Assembly: GCA_030649335.1 (NCBI GenBank) | Contig: JAUSLL010000089.1 | Location: forward strand, 1-64,000 | Direction: 5' to 3' | Length of the DNA stretch: 64,000 bases | Source: Parvibaculum sp. | GTDB lineage: Bacteria; Pseudomonadota; Alphaproteobacteria; Parvibaculales; Parvibaculaceae | In this document: piece by piece, positions 30,940 through 40,322 of the stretch | Layout of the letters: every line of letters starts with the position of its first letter | Numbering within the stretch: position 1 is the stretch's first letter | Position numbers and translations under genes: made by a program | Notes under the pieces: generated by a model | Databases searched by the model: none | The model's input: only the letters and a program-made list of their open reading frames with translations | Told to the model about the DNA's origin: nothing

Positions 30940-30977
30940 AAAACGCCCGCCTCTCAAAAAAGAGGCGGGCGTTTTTT
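30940..30977 (+). terminator. secA Rho-independent terminator
   Basis: AAAACGCCCGCCTCT-CAAAAA-AGAGGCGGGCGTTTTTT. Confidence 0.9.
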
Positions 30978-30986
30978 GTTTCTATC

Positions 30987-31069
30987 GTCATTGCGAGCAG
31001 AGCGAAGCAATCCAGAACGGCATATGCGGAACAACCGGATTGCCGCGTCGCTTCACTCCTCGCAATGAC
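30987..31069. repeat. Intergenic palindromic repeat (GTCATTGCGAG...GCAATCC type)
   Basis: GTCATTGCGAGCAGAGCGAAGCAATCC ... GGATTGCCGCGTCGCTTCACTCCTCGCAATGAC, imperfect inverted repeat. Confidence 0.85.
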
Positions 31070-31075
31070 TGGGCT

Positions 31076-32413
31076 TTACTTGTCTCCGCCGACGAGCTTC
31101 TTGATGTCAGCTTCGTAGGTCTTGCCGGCCCAATAATAATGAACCGCCGCCCAGACGCCGATGAAGCTTGTGCCGAAGAGCGCCCAGCGCAGGCTCTCGA
31201 CGCCATAGGTCGGCGTGAGCCAATCGGAAATCAAGCCGACGGTGAGCGGGCCAAAGCCAAGCGCGATGAAATTCAGCACAAAGAGCATGACGGCAGAGGC
31301 CAGCGCGCGCATGTGAATGGGCGTGAGGCTCTGGATCATGGCAAAGCTCGGCCCGAGGTAGAAGGCACCGAGAAGCGACGACATGATATAGACCGGGATC
31401 ATGATAGTGAGATCGGATGACATATAAAAGACGATGAAAAGCGGCATGCCGAGAATTTTGGCCACCGCAATGATCCAGGCGTTCCAGCGCATATCTGTGC
31501 GCGATAGGCGGTCGGCCAGATAGCCGCCGATGAGGGCGCCAAGCCCGCCGATGAAACCTGCCGTGAGGCCGAAGATCAAACCGATCTTGGTCATGTCGAG
31601 GCCGAGCGAACGGGAAAAGAAAGACGGCCCGAAAATCAACCCGCCATAACCTACGAAGGACACAAGCGTGAGGCCAATGATGATGTGGCGGGCCGACCGC
31701 GTGGACCAGAGATGCACGAACACATGCCAGAGCGCCATCACATAGGACCCGAGCGACGCCTTGCTCTTATGGGCTTCTGCCTGCGCCAACCCGTCGGTGA
31801 CACCGCGCACCGGCTCGTCCATCGTGTAACGAACAAGCAAAGCGATTAGCAGACCCGGCAGACCGACGACAAAGAAAGTGGCGCGCCAGCCATAGTTCTG
31901 GACGACATAGCCACCCACCACGAGACCGATCATGGCACCGAAATAAACGCCGATCGCATAGACCGACATGGCAGTGGAGCGCTGCTCTTTGGGATAGAGA
32001 TCCGCGATCATCGAATGGGAGGGCGGGCTAGAGCCGGCCTCACCGATACCGACGCCGATGCGCGCCAAAAGAAGATGCGAGAAGCTGCCCGCGAGTCCGC
32101 AGGCCGCCGTCATGCCCGACCAGACCGTGACGGCCAACGCCACGATGTTACGGCGGTTGCCACGGTCGGCCCACATGGCAATCGGCACGCCGAGCGTTGC
32201 GTAAAACAACGCAAAGACAAAGCCGCCCATGAGGCCAAGCAATGTGTCGCTGACGTCGAACGCCTGTTTGATCGAAGGCATCAGAATATTGACGATGCCG
32301 CGATCCACATGGCTCGATGTATAGGCGAGCGTCAGAATAATAAGGGCGTAGTGTTTCTTGAAGCCTGTGGCTTGCACAGGCGCACCTGCCCCGCCGACAA
32401 CATTGTCGCTCAT
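31076..32413 (-). CDS. MFS transporter (spinster-like)
   Basis: Multiple TM segments; SSHVDRGIVNILMPSIKQAFDVSDTLLGLMGG, ADRGNRRNIVALAVTVWSGMTAACGLA; start refined to MSDNVVGG. Confidence 0.9.
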   Translation of the reverse strand: MSDNVVGGAGAPVQATGFKKHYALIILTLAYTSSHVDRGIVNILMPSIKQAFDVSDTLLGLMGGFVFALFYATLGVPIAMWADRGNRRNIVALAVTVWSGMTAACGLAGSFSHLLLARIGVGIGEAGSSPPSHSMIADLYPKEQRSTAMSVYAIGVYFGAMIGLVVGGYVVQNYGWRATFFVVGLPGLLIALLVRYTMDEPVRGVTDGLAQAEAHKSKASLGSYVMALWHVFVHLWSTRSARHIIIGLTLVSFVGYGGLIFGPSFFSRSLGLDMTKIGLIFGLTAGFIGGLGALIGGYLADRLSRTDMRWNAWIIAVAKILGMPLFIVFYMSSDLTIMIPVYIMSSLLGAFYLGPSFAMIQSLTPIHMRALASAVMLFVLNFIALGFGPLTVGLISDWLTPTYGVESLRWALFGTSFIGVWAAVHYYWAGKTYEADIKKLVGGDK

Positions 32414-32584
32414 GTATCCTCCCCGAAGTGTCTTTTCATTTTTATTTTCACACACCTTAGAGAGCCAGCGCCCCTGCGGCAATGATAAGCGGCGGGGATA
32501 AGCGGCGGGCGATGGCCATTGCAGGGCGCGGGGCGACTGGCATAATGCCGCTCAACCAGAACAAGCTTCCCCGGAGGAACCCCC

Positions 32585-33778
32585 ATGTCCGTATCCGCGC
32601 CCGTCCCTTTCAAGATCGACATCCCGCAAATCACGCTTGATGTGATCGCCACCAAGGTTGCGGCTTATGAATGGCACGAGATGCCGGAGATTGCCGAAGG
32701 CGGCAACCGCTGGGCCTATGGCACCGACATGGTTTATATGCGTGAACTTTGCGACTACTGGCTCAAAAGCTACGACTGGCGCAAAGCCGAAGAGAAGCTC
32801 AACCGCTTTCCGCAATTTAAAGTGACGGTGGATGAACAGGAAATCCACTTCATCCATGTGAAGGGATCGGGCAGCAACCCCGAGCCGGTGCTGATGACAC
32901 ATGGCTGGCCGGGATCGGTGTTTGAATTTTTCGACGTCATCGAACAGCTCGCGCATCCTGAAAAATTCGGCGGCAATGCGGAAGACGGCGTGACACTCGT
33001 CCTGCCCTCGCTGCCGGGCTATGCCTTTTCCGGCAAACCCAAAACGCCCATCGGCCCCAAAGGCACCGCAGCCCTTTGGGACAAGCTGATGCGCGACGTG
33101 CTCGGCTATAAAACCTATATCGCGCAAGGCGGCGACTGGGGCTCCGTTGTGACGAGCTTCATCGGCTACAACCATTCGACACTCAAAGGCGGCGGCGCGA
33201 AAGCGATCCACCTCAATATGTTCGGCCTGCGCCCGCCCGCCTTCCCCGAAACAGAAGAAGAAAAAGCCTGGGCCGCCACAGCAGGCCTCACGTTTGAACT
33301 CGAAGGCGCTTACCTGCGTTTGCAGATGACAAAGCCGCAGACGCTGTCCTACGGCATGATGGACAGCCCCGTGGGTGCAGCCGCCTGGATCGTGGAAAAA
33401 TTCCACGCCTGGTCGGACAAGCGCGACGCCAAGGGCAACGAACACATCGAAAACGCTTTCAGCAAGGATCAACTGCTGACGAGCGTGATGATTTATCTCG
33501 TGACGAAAACCTTCAACACGGCCACATGGTTCTATCGCGGCATGTTTGAAGACGGCGGCAACAATATGGCTCCCGGCACCAGCATCGACATTCCGGTCGG
33601 CATTGCCTGCTACCCGAAAGAATTTCTCATCTTCCCGCCGCGCAGCCTGATGGACAAGGGCTACAACATCATCCAGTGGAACGAGTTCGACCACGGCGGC
33701 CATTTCGCGGCGATGGAAACAAAAGATGTGTTTGCAAAAGACGTCCGCACATTCGTCAAAGCGGTGAAGGCACAATGA
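32585..33778 (+). CDS. epoxide hydrolase (EHN domain, alpha/beta hydrolase)
   Basis: N-terminal EHN region, HGWPGS oxyanion motif, GGDWGS nucleophile, GGHFAAME catalytic His. Confidence 0.93.
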   Translation: MSVSAPVPFKIDIPQITLDVIATKVAAYEWHEMPEIAEGGNRWAYGTDMVYMRELCDYWLKSYDWRKAEEKLNRFPQFKVTVDEQEIHFIHVKGSGSNPEPVLMTHGWPGSVFEFFDVIEQLAHPEKFGGNAEDGVTLVLPSLPGYAFSGKPKTPIGPKGTAALWDKLMRDVLGYKTYIAQGGDWGSVVTSFIGYNHSTLKGGGAKAIHLNMFGLRPPAFPETEEEKAWAATAGLTFELEGAYLRLQMTKPQTLSYGMMDSPVGAAAWIVEKFHAWSDKRDAKGNEHIENAFSKDQLLTSVMIYLVTKTFNTATWFYRGMFEDGGNNMAPGTSIDIPVGIACYPKEFLIFPPRSLMDKGYNIIQWNEFDHGGHFAAMETKDVFAKDVRTFVKAVKAQ

Positions 33779-34974
33779 CCCATCGCATCATTCCCGCCGA
33801 TCCGTTCACGATCCGTGTTTCGGAAGGTGAGATCGAAGACCTGAAGCTGCGTCTTCAGCGCACCCGCTTTCCCAATGAGCCGCAAGGCAATGACCATTGG
33901 GACTACGGCACCAACCTTTCCTATATGGAACAACTCGTTGCCACATGGCGCGACGATTTTGATTGGCGGCAGGCTGAAAAAAACCTCAACCGCTTTCCGC
34001 AATATCGCGCGACCCTGACCGATGATGACGGCGAAGATCACGAAATCCACTTCATTTACGAGAAGGGATCGGGCAGCGATGCCGTGCCGCTGATCCTGAC
34101 GCATGGCTGGCCCTCGACCTTCCGCGAATTTCTCGATGTTGTGGACCCGCTGGCGCATCCTGAAAAATACGGCAAGTCCGGACCCGCCTTCGACGTGATC
34201 GTACCCTCGCTCGTCGGCTATGGTTTTTCATCCATTCCGCGCGCGCCCATCGGTCCCGCTGCCATTGCCGATCTGTGGCACCGGCTGATGACGGAGGTAC
34301 TGGGCTACGACACTTATGTTGCGCAGGCAGGCGACTGGGGCAGTTTCGTCACCTCGCGCCTCGCGCTGCAACATGCCGACAGTGTGCGCGCCATTCACCT
34401 GACCATGCTGCCGCTACGGCCATATCTGAAACATGAAAGCCAACCGCCCGTGAGCGCGGAAGAAGGCGCATGGATCAAAGAAATGGGCCAATGGTGGAAA
34501 CAGGAAGAAGGCTACCGCTCGATCCAATCGACAAAGCCGATGGCGCTGGCCTTCGCTCTGACCGACAGTCCGGCGGGACTGGCAGGTTGGCTCGCCGATA
34601 AATATTACCGGCTCGGCGACACGGACAAGACAACGACCATGGACGGCATGATCGCGCGTTTTCCCTTCGAGACAATACTGACGCAGCTTTCGATCTACTG
34701 GTTTACGGGCACGATCAACGCCGCCAATACGCTTTACAAGGCAGGACCGGCAGAAGGATCCGCGCTGCTCAAAGCAGGCGAGAAAGTAACCGTGCCTGTC
34801 GCCTATTCTGAATATCCGATGGACACATTGCCGATCACGCCACGCTCATGGGCGGAACGCGGCTACAACATCAAACGCTGGCGCGTGATGGACAAGGGCG
34901 GCCATTTCGCCGCGATGGAAGAACCGGAAATTTTTGCAGATGATGTGCGGGACGCTTTCGCCGAAATGCTCTAG
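33775..34974 (+). CDS. epoxide hydrolase (EHN domain), tandem paralogue
   Basis: HGWPST, AGDWGS, GGHFAAMEEPE; ATGA overlap with the preceding gene. Confidence 0.92.
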   Translation: MTHRIIPADPFTIRVSEGEIEDLKLRLQRTRFPNEPQGNDHWDYGTNLSYMEQLVATWRDDFDWRQAEKNLNRFPQYRATLTDDDGEDHEIHFIYEKGSGSDAVPLILTHGWPSTFREFLDVVDPLAHPEKYGKSGPAFDVIVPSLVGYGFSSIPRAPIGPAAIADLWHRLMTEVLGYDTYVAQAGDWGSFVTSRLALQHADSVRAIHLTMLPLRPYLKHESQPPVSAEEGAWIKEMGQWWKQEEGYRSIQSTKPMALAFALTDSPAGLAGWLADKYYRLGDTDKTTTMDGMIARFPFETILTQLSIYWFTGTINAANTLYKAGPAEGSALLKAGEKVTVPVAYSEYPMDTLPITPRSWAERGYNIKRWRVMDKGGHFAAMEEPEIFADDVRDAFAEML

Positions 34975-35501
34975 GCGGGAATGCCCGCGCCAATATCGAT
35001 CCAGCGCACATCCTCAAAACTCTGCACTTCGCGATAATCGCGCCCGTCAAAGCTGACGGATTCGGTGGGGCCGAAATAAGAGAGGATGAGCGGGTGACCG
35101 GACAGCCGGTGGGTCATCGGCAGGAACAAGACCTCGACACGCGACAGAATGCCGGAGGCTTCATGCGTGTGCAAAACGGATTGCCGTCCGCAAGGATGAT
35201 TGACCTGATGGTTGAGCATTTCGAGATAGGGCAGTCGCGCGGCAGGCGCGATGGAATCAAGATAATTTTTGCCCGTCGGGTCGGTGCCCATGCGTGCGAC
35301 AAGATCGGTGCCGATCAGGCGCATCTCGACACGATCAGGCGGCACGACTTCAAGAATTGTAACCGACGGCATCAGACGGTGAATGGCAGGCGGATTGAAT
35401 GTGCCGCGGTCGGGCACGAGGCCGACCTTAGGAAGCCCGTTCCAATATTCAAAAAATTGCCGCGCACCAGCCGATTGCAAGATTTCGGAAACAGGCGACA
35501 T
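34971..35501 (-). CDS. PAS domain-containing protein (PAS_5-like)
   Basis: FFEYWNGLP...VPDRGTFNPPAIHRLMPSVTILEV...MRLIGTDLVARMGTDPTGKNYLD. Confidence 0.8.
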   Translation of the reverse strand: MSPVSEILQSAGARQFFEYWNGLPKVGLVPDRGTFNPPAIHRLMPSVTILEVVPPDRVEMRLIGTDLVARMGTDPTGKNYLDSIAPAARLPYLEMLNHQVNHPCGRQSVLHTHEASGILSRVEVLFLPMTHRLSGHPLILSYFGPTESVSFDGRDYREVQSFEDVRWIDIGAGIPA

Positions 35502-35537
35502 GTCTGACCAACCCTAGAAACGTTACGCTGTTTCCGG

Positions 35538-36497
35538 TCAGTTGACGCCTGTACGGCCGATTGCCAGAAACTTCTCACGACGCTGACGCTTAAGGCTCGC
35601 CGCGTCAAGCTTATCGAGGCCGCGCAATTCTTCTTCGATGGCGTCGCCGGTCTCTTTGATCATCTGTGTACGCTCGCGATGTGCGCCGCCGATGGGCTCG
35701 ACCAAAATACGGTCAATTACACCAAGCTGATGCAGGCTCTGCGCCGTGATTTTCAGCGCATTCGCCATATCCTGCGCCTTGTCGGATGAACGCCAAAGAA
35801 TAGACGCACCCGCTTCCGGCGAAATGACACTGTAGACAGCATGTTCGAGCATGAGCACGCGATTGCCCGTGGCCAAGGCCACAGCGCCGCCAGAGCCACC
35901 CTCGCCAATGATGACGGAGACAAGCGGCACACCAAGGCCAAGACAGCAATCGGTTGAACGGGCGATGGCTTCGGCCTGACCGCGCTCTTCGCCGCCGATG
36001 CCGGGATAGGCACCTGCCGTATCAACCAGCGTAATGACCGGAATGGCGAAACGCTCGGCAAGCTCCATCAGGCGCACGGCCTTGCGGTAGCCTTCGGGTG
36101 TTGCCATGCCGAAATTATGTTTCATGCGGCTCTGCGTGTCAGAGCCTTTTTCATGGCCCATAACCATGACGGAACGACCACGGAAGCGACCGAGACCACC
36201 GACAATGGCATAATCCTCGCCGAACACGCGGTCGCCCGCGAGCGGCGTGAAATCTTCGATGAGGCGTTCGACGTAATCGACAAAATGCGGACGGCGCGGA
36301 TGACGCGCGACCTGCAGCTTCTGCCACGGCGTCAGATCCTTGTAGAGGTCCTGCAGAAGGACCGCTGCTTTTTGCTCAAGCTTGGCCACTTCGTCGCTAA
36401 CGCTGACGCCTGTGTCCTGCGCCGCCAGAAGCCGCAGCTCCTGCACCTTGCCTTCAAGCTCGGCCAGCGGTTTCTCAAAGTCGAGATATGTATGCAT
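35538..36497 (-). CDS. accA: acetyl-CoA carboxylase carboxyltransferase subunit alpha
   Basis: [55 protein letters not shown]. Confidence 0.97.
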   Translation of the reverse strand: MHTYLDFEKPLAELEGKVQELRLLAAQDTGVSVSDEVAKLEQKAAVLLQDLYKDLTPWQKLQVARHPRRPHFVDYVERLIEDFTPLAGDRVFGEDYAIVGGLGRFRGRSVMVMGHEKGSDTQSRMKHNFGMATPEGYRKAVRLMELAERFAIPVITLVDTAGAYPGIGGEERGQAEAIARSTDCCLGLGVPLVSVIIGEGGSGGAVALATGNRVLMLEHAVYSVISPEAGASILWRSSDKAQDMANALKITAQSLHQLGVIDRILVEPIGGAHRERTQMIKETGDAIEEELRGLDKLDAASLKRQRREKFLAIGRTGVN

Positions 36498-36744
36498 CTT
36501 GCTCTGGGATGGAGTGCTCAGGGAATTGGTCCTTCACTCGGACGATACGCGTTTCGGCAGCAACGAAAAGCATAGACGTAACTCTCCGGCGCGTACCCCT
36601 GAATTGCTCAGGAATTGGGCCGCACACTGGCTTTTGCCAGTCATATTGTCAACCGCCGCCGGTCTTTTTGGCCCTGCCAGCCCCCCGCCAGTGGCTCTTT
36701 CGCTGCGTTAACCGTTTTCCATAAGATCAATCCTCGCAAAGACC

Positions 36745-36771
36745 TGTCACAGCACGGCGCGCCCGCGCGTC
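36745..36771 (+). promoter_or_regulatory. Putative ECF41 promoter TGTCACA-N16-CGTC
   Basis: TGTCACA 36745..36751 and CGTC 36768..36771, upstream of the operon that contains the ECF41-type sigma gene. Confidence 0.65.
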
Positions 36772-36821
36772 TTGATGGCAGAACAATCGTTTTGACCCCA
36801 ATAAGCCGGATGGAGAGCCCG

Positions 36822-37226
36822 ATGGCCACCGACAAAACCCGCTGGAAACAAGCCGCATTAGCGCTCACCGCCCTGCTGCTGGCCGCCAATGCGCTCTACA
36901 TGCTGGCCGATCCGCTGAGCTGGTACGGCGCGGTGGAGGGTGTGCCGGACACCGGCCCCTTCAACCCCCATTTTGTGCGCGACATCGGTGTCGCTTATCT
37001 CACCTGCGCCCTTTGCGCGGCAGCAAGCGCACTTTGGCTGCGACAGGCAACAACCCTGATGAGCGTGGTGACGCTGTTCCTCGGGCTGCATGTGGGTCTG
37101 CACATCTGGGACATGGTCGCCGGTCGCCTGCCGCTCGACCATCTCATCATTGATGCGCCGGGCGTGCTCGGACCGACACTCGTCACCGCCGCCCTCGCCT
37201 GGTGGACCAGAGCGGAGCGCGCCTGA
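36822..37226 (+). CDS. small multi-pass membrane protein (DoxX-like/DUF), first gene of ECF41 operon
   Basis: 134 aa with several hydrophobic segments; tightly followed by the AhpD-like gene. Confidence 0.7.
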   Translation: MATDKTRWKQAALALTALLLAANALYMLADPLSWYGAVEGVPDTGPFNPHFVRDIGVAYLTCALCAAASALWLRQATTLMSVVTLFLGLHVGLHIWDMVAGRLPLDHLIIDAPGVLGPTLVTAALAWWTRAERA

Positions 37227-37255
37227 CCTCTCCGAACCAAAGCAGGAGGGTTCCA

Positions 37256-37810
37256 ATGCTCAATGTCCTTATCGTACGCCTGTGCAAAACGCAGGAACGC
37301 GCCACCGGCGAAAGCATGGATTTTGTTCGCGACCTGCGTCGCGCCTCGCCTGGTGGTTTCTGGCGCTTTGCCTTTTTCACACCCATGGCCAGCTACCGCC
37401 GCGTGCTGCCTGTGGAAGCCTATGCGGTGGCAAAGATCGCGGCGGCACATTCGGAAGATTGCGGACCCTGTTTGCAGACGACCATCAATCTCGCCAAGGC
37501 TGACGGCGTAAGCGACACGATCATCCGCGCCGCTGTACTGGGCGATGTCAACGCGATGGACGAACGCACAGGTGCGGCTTTTGCCTTTGCACGCGCTGTT
37601 TGCGCTCATGACTTCGCGTCCGAGGAATTACGCCCTAAACTCATCGCCTGGTGGGGTGAAGCAGGCATTGCCGAACTGAGCCTTGCAATCTGCGCTTCGC
37701 GCCTTTTTCCGACGCTCAAACGCGGGCTTGGCCACGGACAGGCTTGCCAGCGCGTGGTGGTAGGCAAAGAGACTCTGCAAGTGACAGCACCCAACACCCA
37801 CGCTGCCTGA
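37256..37810 (+). CDS. carboxymuconolactone decarboxylase / AhpD-like protein
   Basis: YAVAKIAAAHSEDCGPCLQTTINLAKADGVSD: CxxC core of CMD/AhpD family; upstream AGGAGG-like RBS. Confidence 0.82.
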   Translation: MLNVLIVRLCKTQERATGESMDFVRDLRRASPGGFWRFAFFTPMASYRRVLPVEAYAVAKIAAAHSEDCGPCLQTTINLAKADGVSDTIIRAAVLGDVNAMDERTGAAFAFARAVCAHDFASEELRPKLIAWWGEAGIAELSLAICASRLFPTLKRGLGHGQACQRVVVGKETLQVTAPNTHAA

Positions 37811-37822
37811 CCCGACGGGATC

Positions 37823-38758
37823 ATGCCGATGACGACGACAGCGACAACAAATGAAAGCGCCGACACGATCTTCGCCCGCCACCGCGCGCGCGTCTTCGCC
37901 ATCGCCTATCGCCTGACAGGCACTGTGAGCGACGCCGAAGACGTGGTGCAGGAAACATGGCTGCGCTGGAACAAAGCCGACATAAATGAAATCGTGACAC
38001 CGGAAGCATGGCTCACAACGGTCGCAAGCCGCTTGGGGCTCGACCACTTGCGCCGGATGAAAGCGCGGCGCGAAACCTATGTCGGCCCTTGGCTGCCCGA
38101 GCCGCTTGTCGAAGCCTCAACCGGTGAGGCCCAGCCGACACCGGAAGACAAGCTTGCACTCGCCGACGATATTTCAATGGCGCTGTTGCATATGCTGGAA
38201 CGCCTCGCGCCGGATGAGCGCACAGCTTTTTTGCTCCACGAAGCTTTCGACTATGACTATGGCGAACTCGCAAGCCTGCTTGGCAAATCCGAAGCGGCCT
38301 GCCGCCAGATCGTCAGCCGCGCGCGCCGTCGCGTCAGTGATGAACGCCCGCGCTTCAACACAAGCGTCAGCGAACATGCAAGACTCGCACAGGCATTCTC
38401 GCTGGCCCTGTCGAGCGAAGACCCCAATGCGCTGATCGCCTGCCTGAAGCCCGACGCTGTGCTGCTGTCGGACGGTGGCGGCAAGGCAGCAGCCGCTCTC
38501 AATCCGATTTTCACAGCAGATCACATCACACGGTTCCTCTTCGGCATCGCGCGGAAATTTAAAATGCCGTTCAGCCCGCTGCCTGTCACCATCAACGGCC
38601 AGCCGGGCTTTGCCCTCATACATGAAGGCCAGCTTCATTCGCTTATCAGCGTGGATATCGAAGACGGGCAGATCGCCACGATCTACATCATGCGCAATCC
38701 CGACAAGATCGCGCGGGCGGCCGAGGCTTTGGGATTGCCGCTGCTGGCGAACCCGTAA
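37823..38758 (+). CDS. RNA polymerase sigma factor SigJ-like (ECF41) with C-terminal SnoaL-like extension
   Basis: FAIAYRLTGTVSDAEDVVQETWLRW (sigma2), FLLHEAFDYDYGELASLLGKSEAACRQIVSRARRRV (sigma4), extra ~110 aa C-terminal NTF2-like domain. Confidence 0.92.
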   Translation: MPMTTTATTNESADTIFARHRARVFAIAYRLTGTVSDAEDVVQETWLRWNKADINEIVTPEAWLTTVASRLGLDHLRRMKARRETYVGPWLPEPLVEASTGEAQPTPEDKLALADDISMALLHMLERLAPDERTAFLLHEAFDYDYGELASLLGKSEAACRQIVSRARRRVSDERPRFNTSVSEHARLAQAFSLALSSEDPNALIACLKPDAVLLSDGGGKAAAALNPIFTADHITRFLFGIARKFKMPFSPLPVTINGQPGFALIHEGQLHSLISVDIEDGQIATIYIMRNPDKIARAAEALGLPLLANP

Positions 38759-38773
38759 GCTGACCTGAAAAAA

Positions 38774-39196
38774 TCAGGCGAATTTGGCGCGCGGGATGAG
38801 ACGCACGGTCGATGTCGCTTTGGCGAGCGTGTTTCCCGCCTCATCGCTCAGACGTCCTTCCAGAAAGACCGTCGAGCGGCCCTTCTGTTCGATCCAGGCT
38901 TCCGCTGTGACGAGGCCCGGTGCGCAAGGCTTGAAGAAGCTCACTTTAATTTCGAGTGACATGGGCACGAATTCAAAATTCGTTGCGGCCATCGTCGCAT
39001 GCGCCATGGCCGCATCGATCCAGCCCGTGACGAAACCGCCCTGCGCGACGCCGCCCGAATGGCACATGTGAAGGCCGCAGCGATATTCGATGATCGCGCG
39101 ACCGGCATCCGCGTCCAGAGAGACAACACGCACCTGCCCCAGTGATTTGCCCAGTTCGCCCGCGTCTCTCGACGGTGTTGTGGTTTCGCTCATCAT
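38774..39196 (-). CDS. PaaI family thioesterase (hotdog fold)
   Basis: CHSGGVAQGGFVTGWIDAAMAHA...VPMSLEIKVSFFKP. Confidence 0.85.
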   Translation of the reverse strand: MMSETTTPSRDAGELGKSLGQVRVVSLDADAGRAIIEYRCGLHMCHSGGVAQGGFVTGWIDAAMAHATMAATNFEFVPMSLEIKVSFFKPCAPGLVTAEAWIEQKGRSTVFLEGRLSDEAGNTLAKATSTVRLIPRAKFA

Positions 39197-39245
39197 CTTG
39201 TCCCGTATCTGAATGTCATGTGGGCGCGACCATAGACGAGCGCAT

Positions 39246-39283
39246 AAAAAACGTCACCGCCTGATCGGATCAGGCAGTGACGC
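39246..39283 (-). terminator. Terminator downstream of xerD
   Basis: Minus strand CGTCACTGCCTGATCCGATCAGGCGGTGACG followed by TTTTTT. Confidence 0.8.
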
Positions 39284-39332
39284 ATTTGGACGCAAGGTCA
39301 GCGCGGGTGGACGCAACCAAGAAGACGCGACG

Positions 39333-40322
39333 TCAGTCCTTCTTGGCGAGCGGGTGATGCTCTTCCACGAGGGACTTCAGACGATCGTCAAGCACATGGG
39401 TATAGATCTGCGTTGTCGAAATATCGGCATGTCCCAGCATCTGCTGGACCGCACGCAGATCCGCACCATTGGCCAGCAAATGGCTGGCAAAGGCGTGACG
39501 CAGCGTATGGGGCGAGACACGGGTCGCATCAAGCTTTGCCGAGGTCGCAAGGTCTTTCAGCAATTGCGCAAAACGATGTCGCGTCAGATGGCCCTGACGA
39601 CCCCGCGAGGGAAAAAGCCAGGGCGATACGCCGTCGCCCAGACGGGCGACACGCAAAGGCAGGTAGTCATCAATCGCACGGCGCGCTGTTTCGGACAGCG
39701 GCACCAGACGTTCGCGCCCGCCCTTGCCCGATATCGCCAGAAAGCGCCCGTCGCCCTTGGCCGCTGACAGCGGCAGGCCGACAAGTTCGGACACGCGCAG
39801 GCCTGTCGCGTAAAGCACTTCCATGAGACAGACGAGACGCGCGCGCTTATAGGCGCGTACGTTTTCTTCCTGCGAGCGACCGTCCTCAGCGAGACGCGCA
39901 GCAACAAGCAGCGCGTCGACTTCTTCGACCGAGAGCGTCTTGGGGAGCGGACGCGCACGACGAGGTCCCTCGATGGCCCCGCAAGGATCATCGACCCGCA
40001 CACCATCGGTGTAGAGAAAACCGTGGAACTGACGGATCGCTGACAGACGCCGTGCCGCCGTGGCCGACGACAGGCCCTGAGCTGTGAGCGCCTCAAGATA
40101 GGCGCGCACATCCATGGTCTGGGCTTCGGTCACCGCTTTACCGCGTGCTGCGAGAAAGCCGGAAAAATCCTTAAGGTCGCGCTGATAGGCATCGAGCGTG
40201 TTGCGCGCGGCTCCACGTTCGGCACTCAGCATCTCAAGAAAAGCCTCAATATGATGGGAGCCGGCACCGCCGCCGGATTCATATTTGGTATTCTGGTTTG
40301 CAATATTCGACATGGAACTCAC
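39333..40322 (-). CDS. xerD: site-specific tyrosine recombinase XerD
   Basis: ATGLRVSELVGL, HTLRHAFASHLLANGADLRAVQQMLGHADISTTQIYTHV. Confidence 0.95.
   Translation of the reverse strand: MSSMSNIANQNTKYESGGGAGSHHIEAFLEMLSAERGAARNTLDAYQRDLKDFSGFLAARGKAVTEAQTMDVRAYLEALTAQGLSSATAARRLSAIRQFHGFLYTDGVRVDDPCGAIEGPRRARPLPKTLSVEEVDALLVAARLAEDGRSQEENVRAYKRARLVCLMEVLYATGLRVSELVGLPLSAAKGDGRFLAISGKGGRERLVPLSETARRAIDDYLPLRVARLGDGVSPWLFPSRGRQGHLTRHRFAQLLKDLATSAKLDATRVSPHTLRHAFASHLLANGADLRAVQQMLGHADISTTQIYTHVLDDRLKSLVEEHHPLAKKD

Noticed and set aside
29903-30991. Minus-strand 362-aa ORF opposite secA
   Set aside because: Shadow ORF; SecA C-terminal zinc motif is in the plus frame.
32552-33775. Minus-strand 407-aa ORF opposite the first epoxide hydrolase
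   Set aside because: Shadow ORF; hydrolase motifs are unambiguous on the plus strand.
39333-40322. Tyrosine recombinase as possible phage/ICE integrase
   Set aside because: Sequence and context fit housekeeping XerD; no phage genes, tRNA or att-like repeats nearby.
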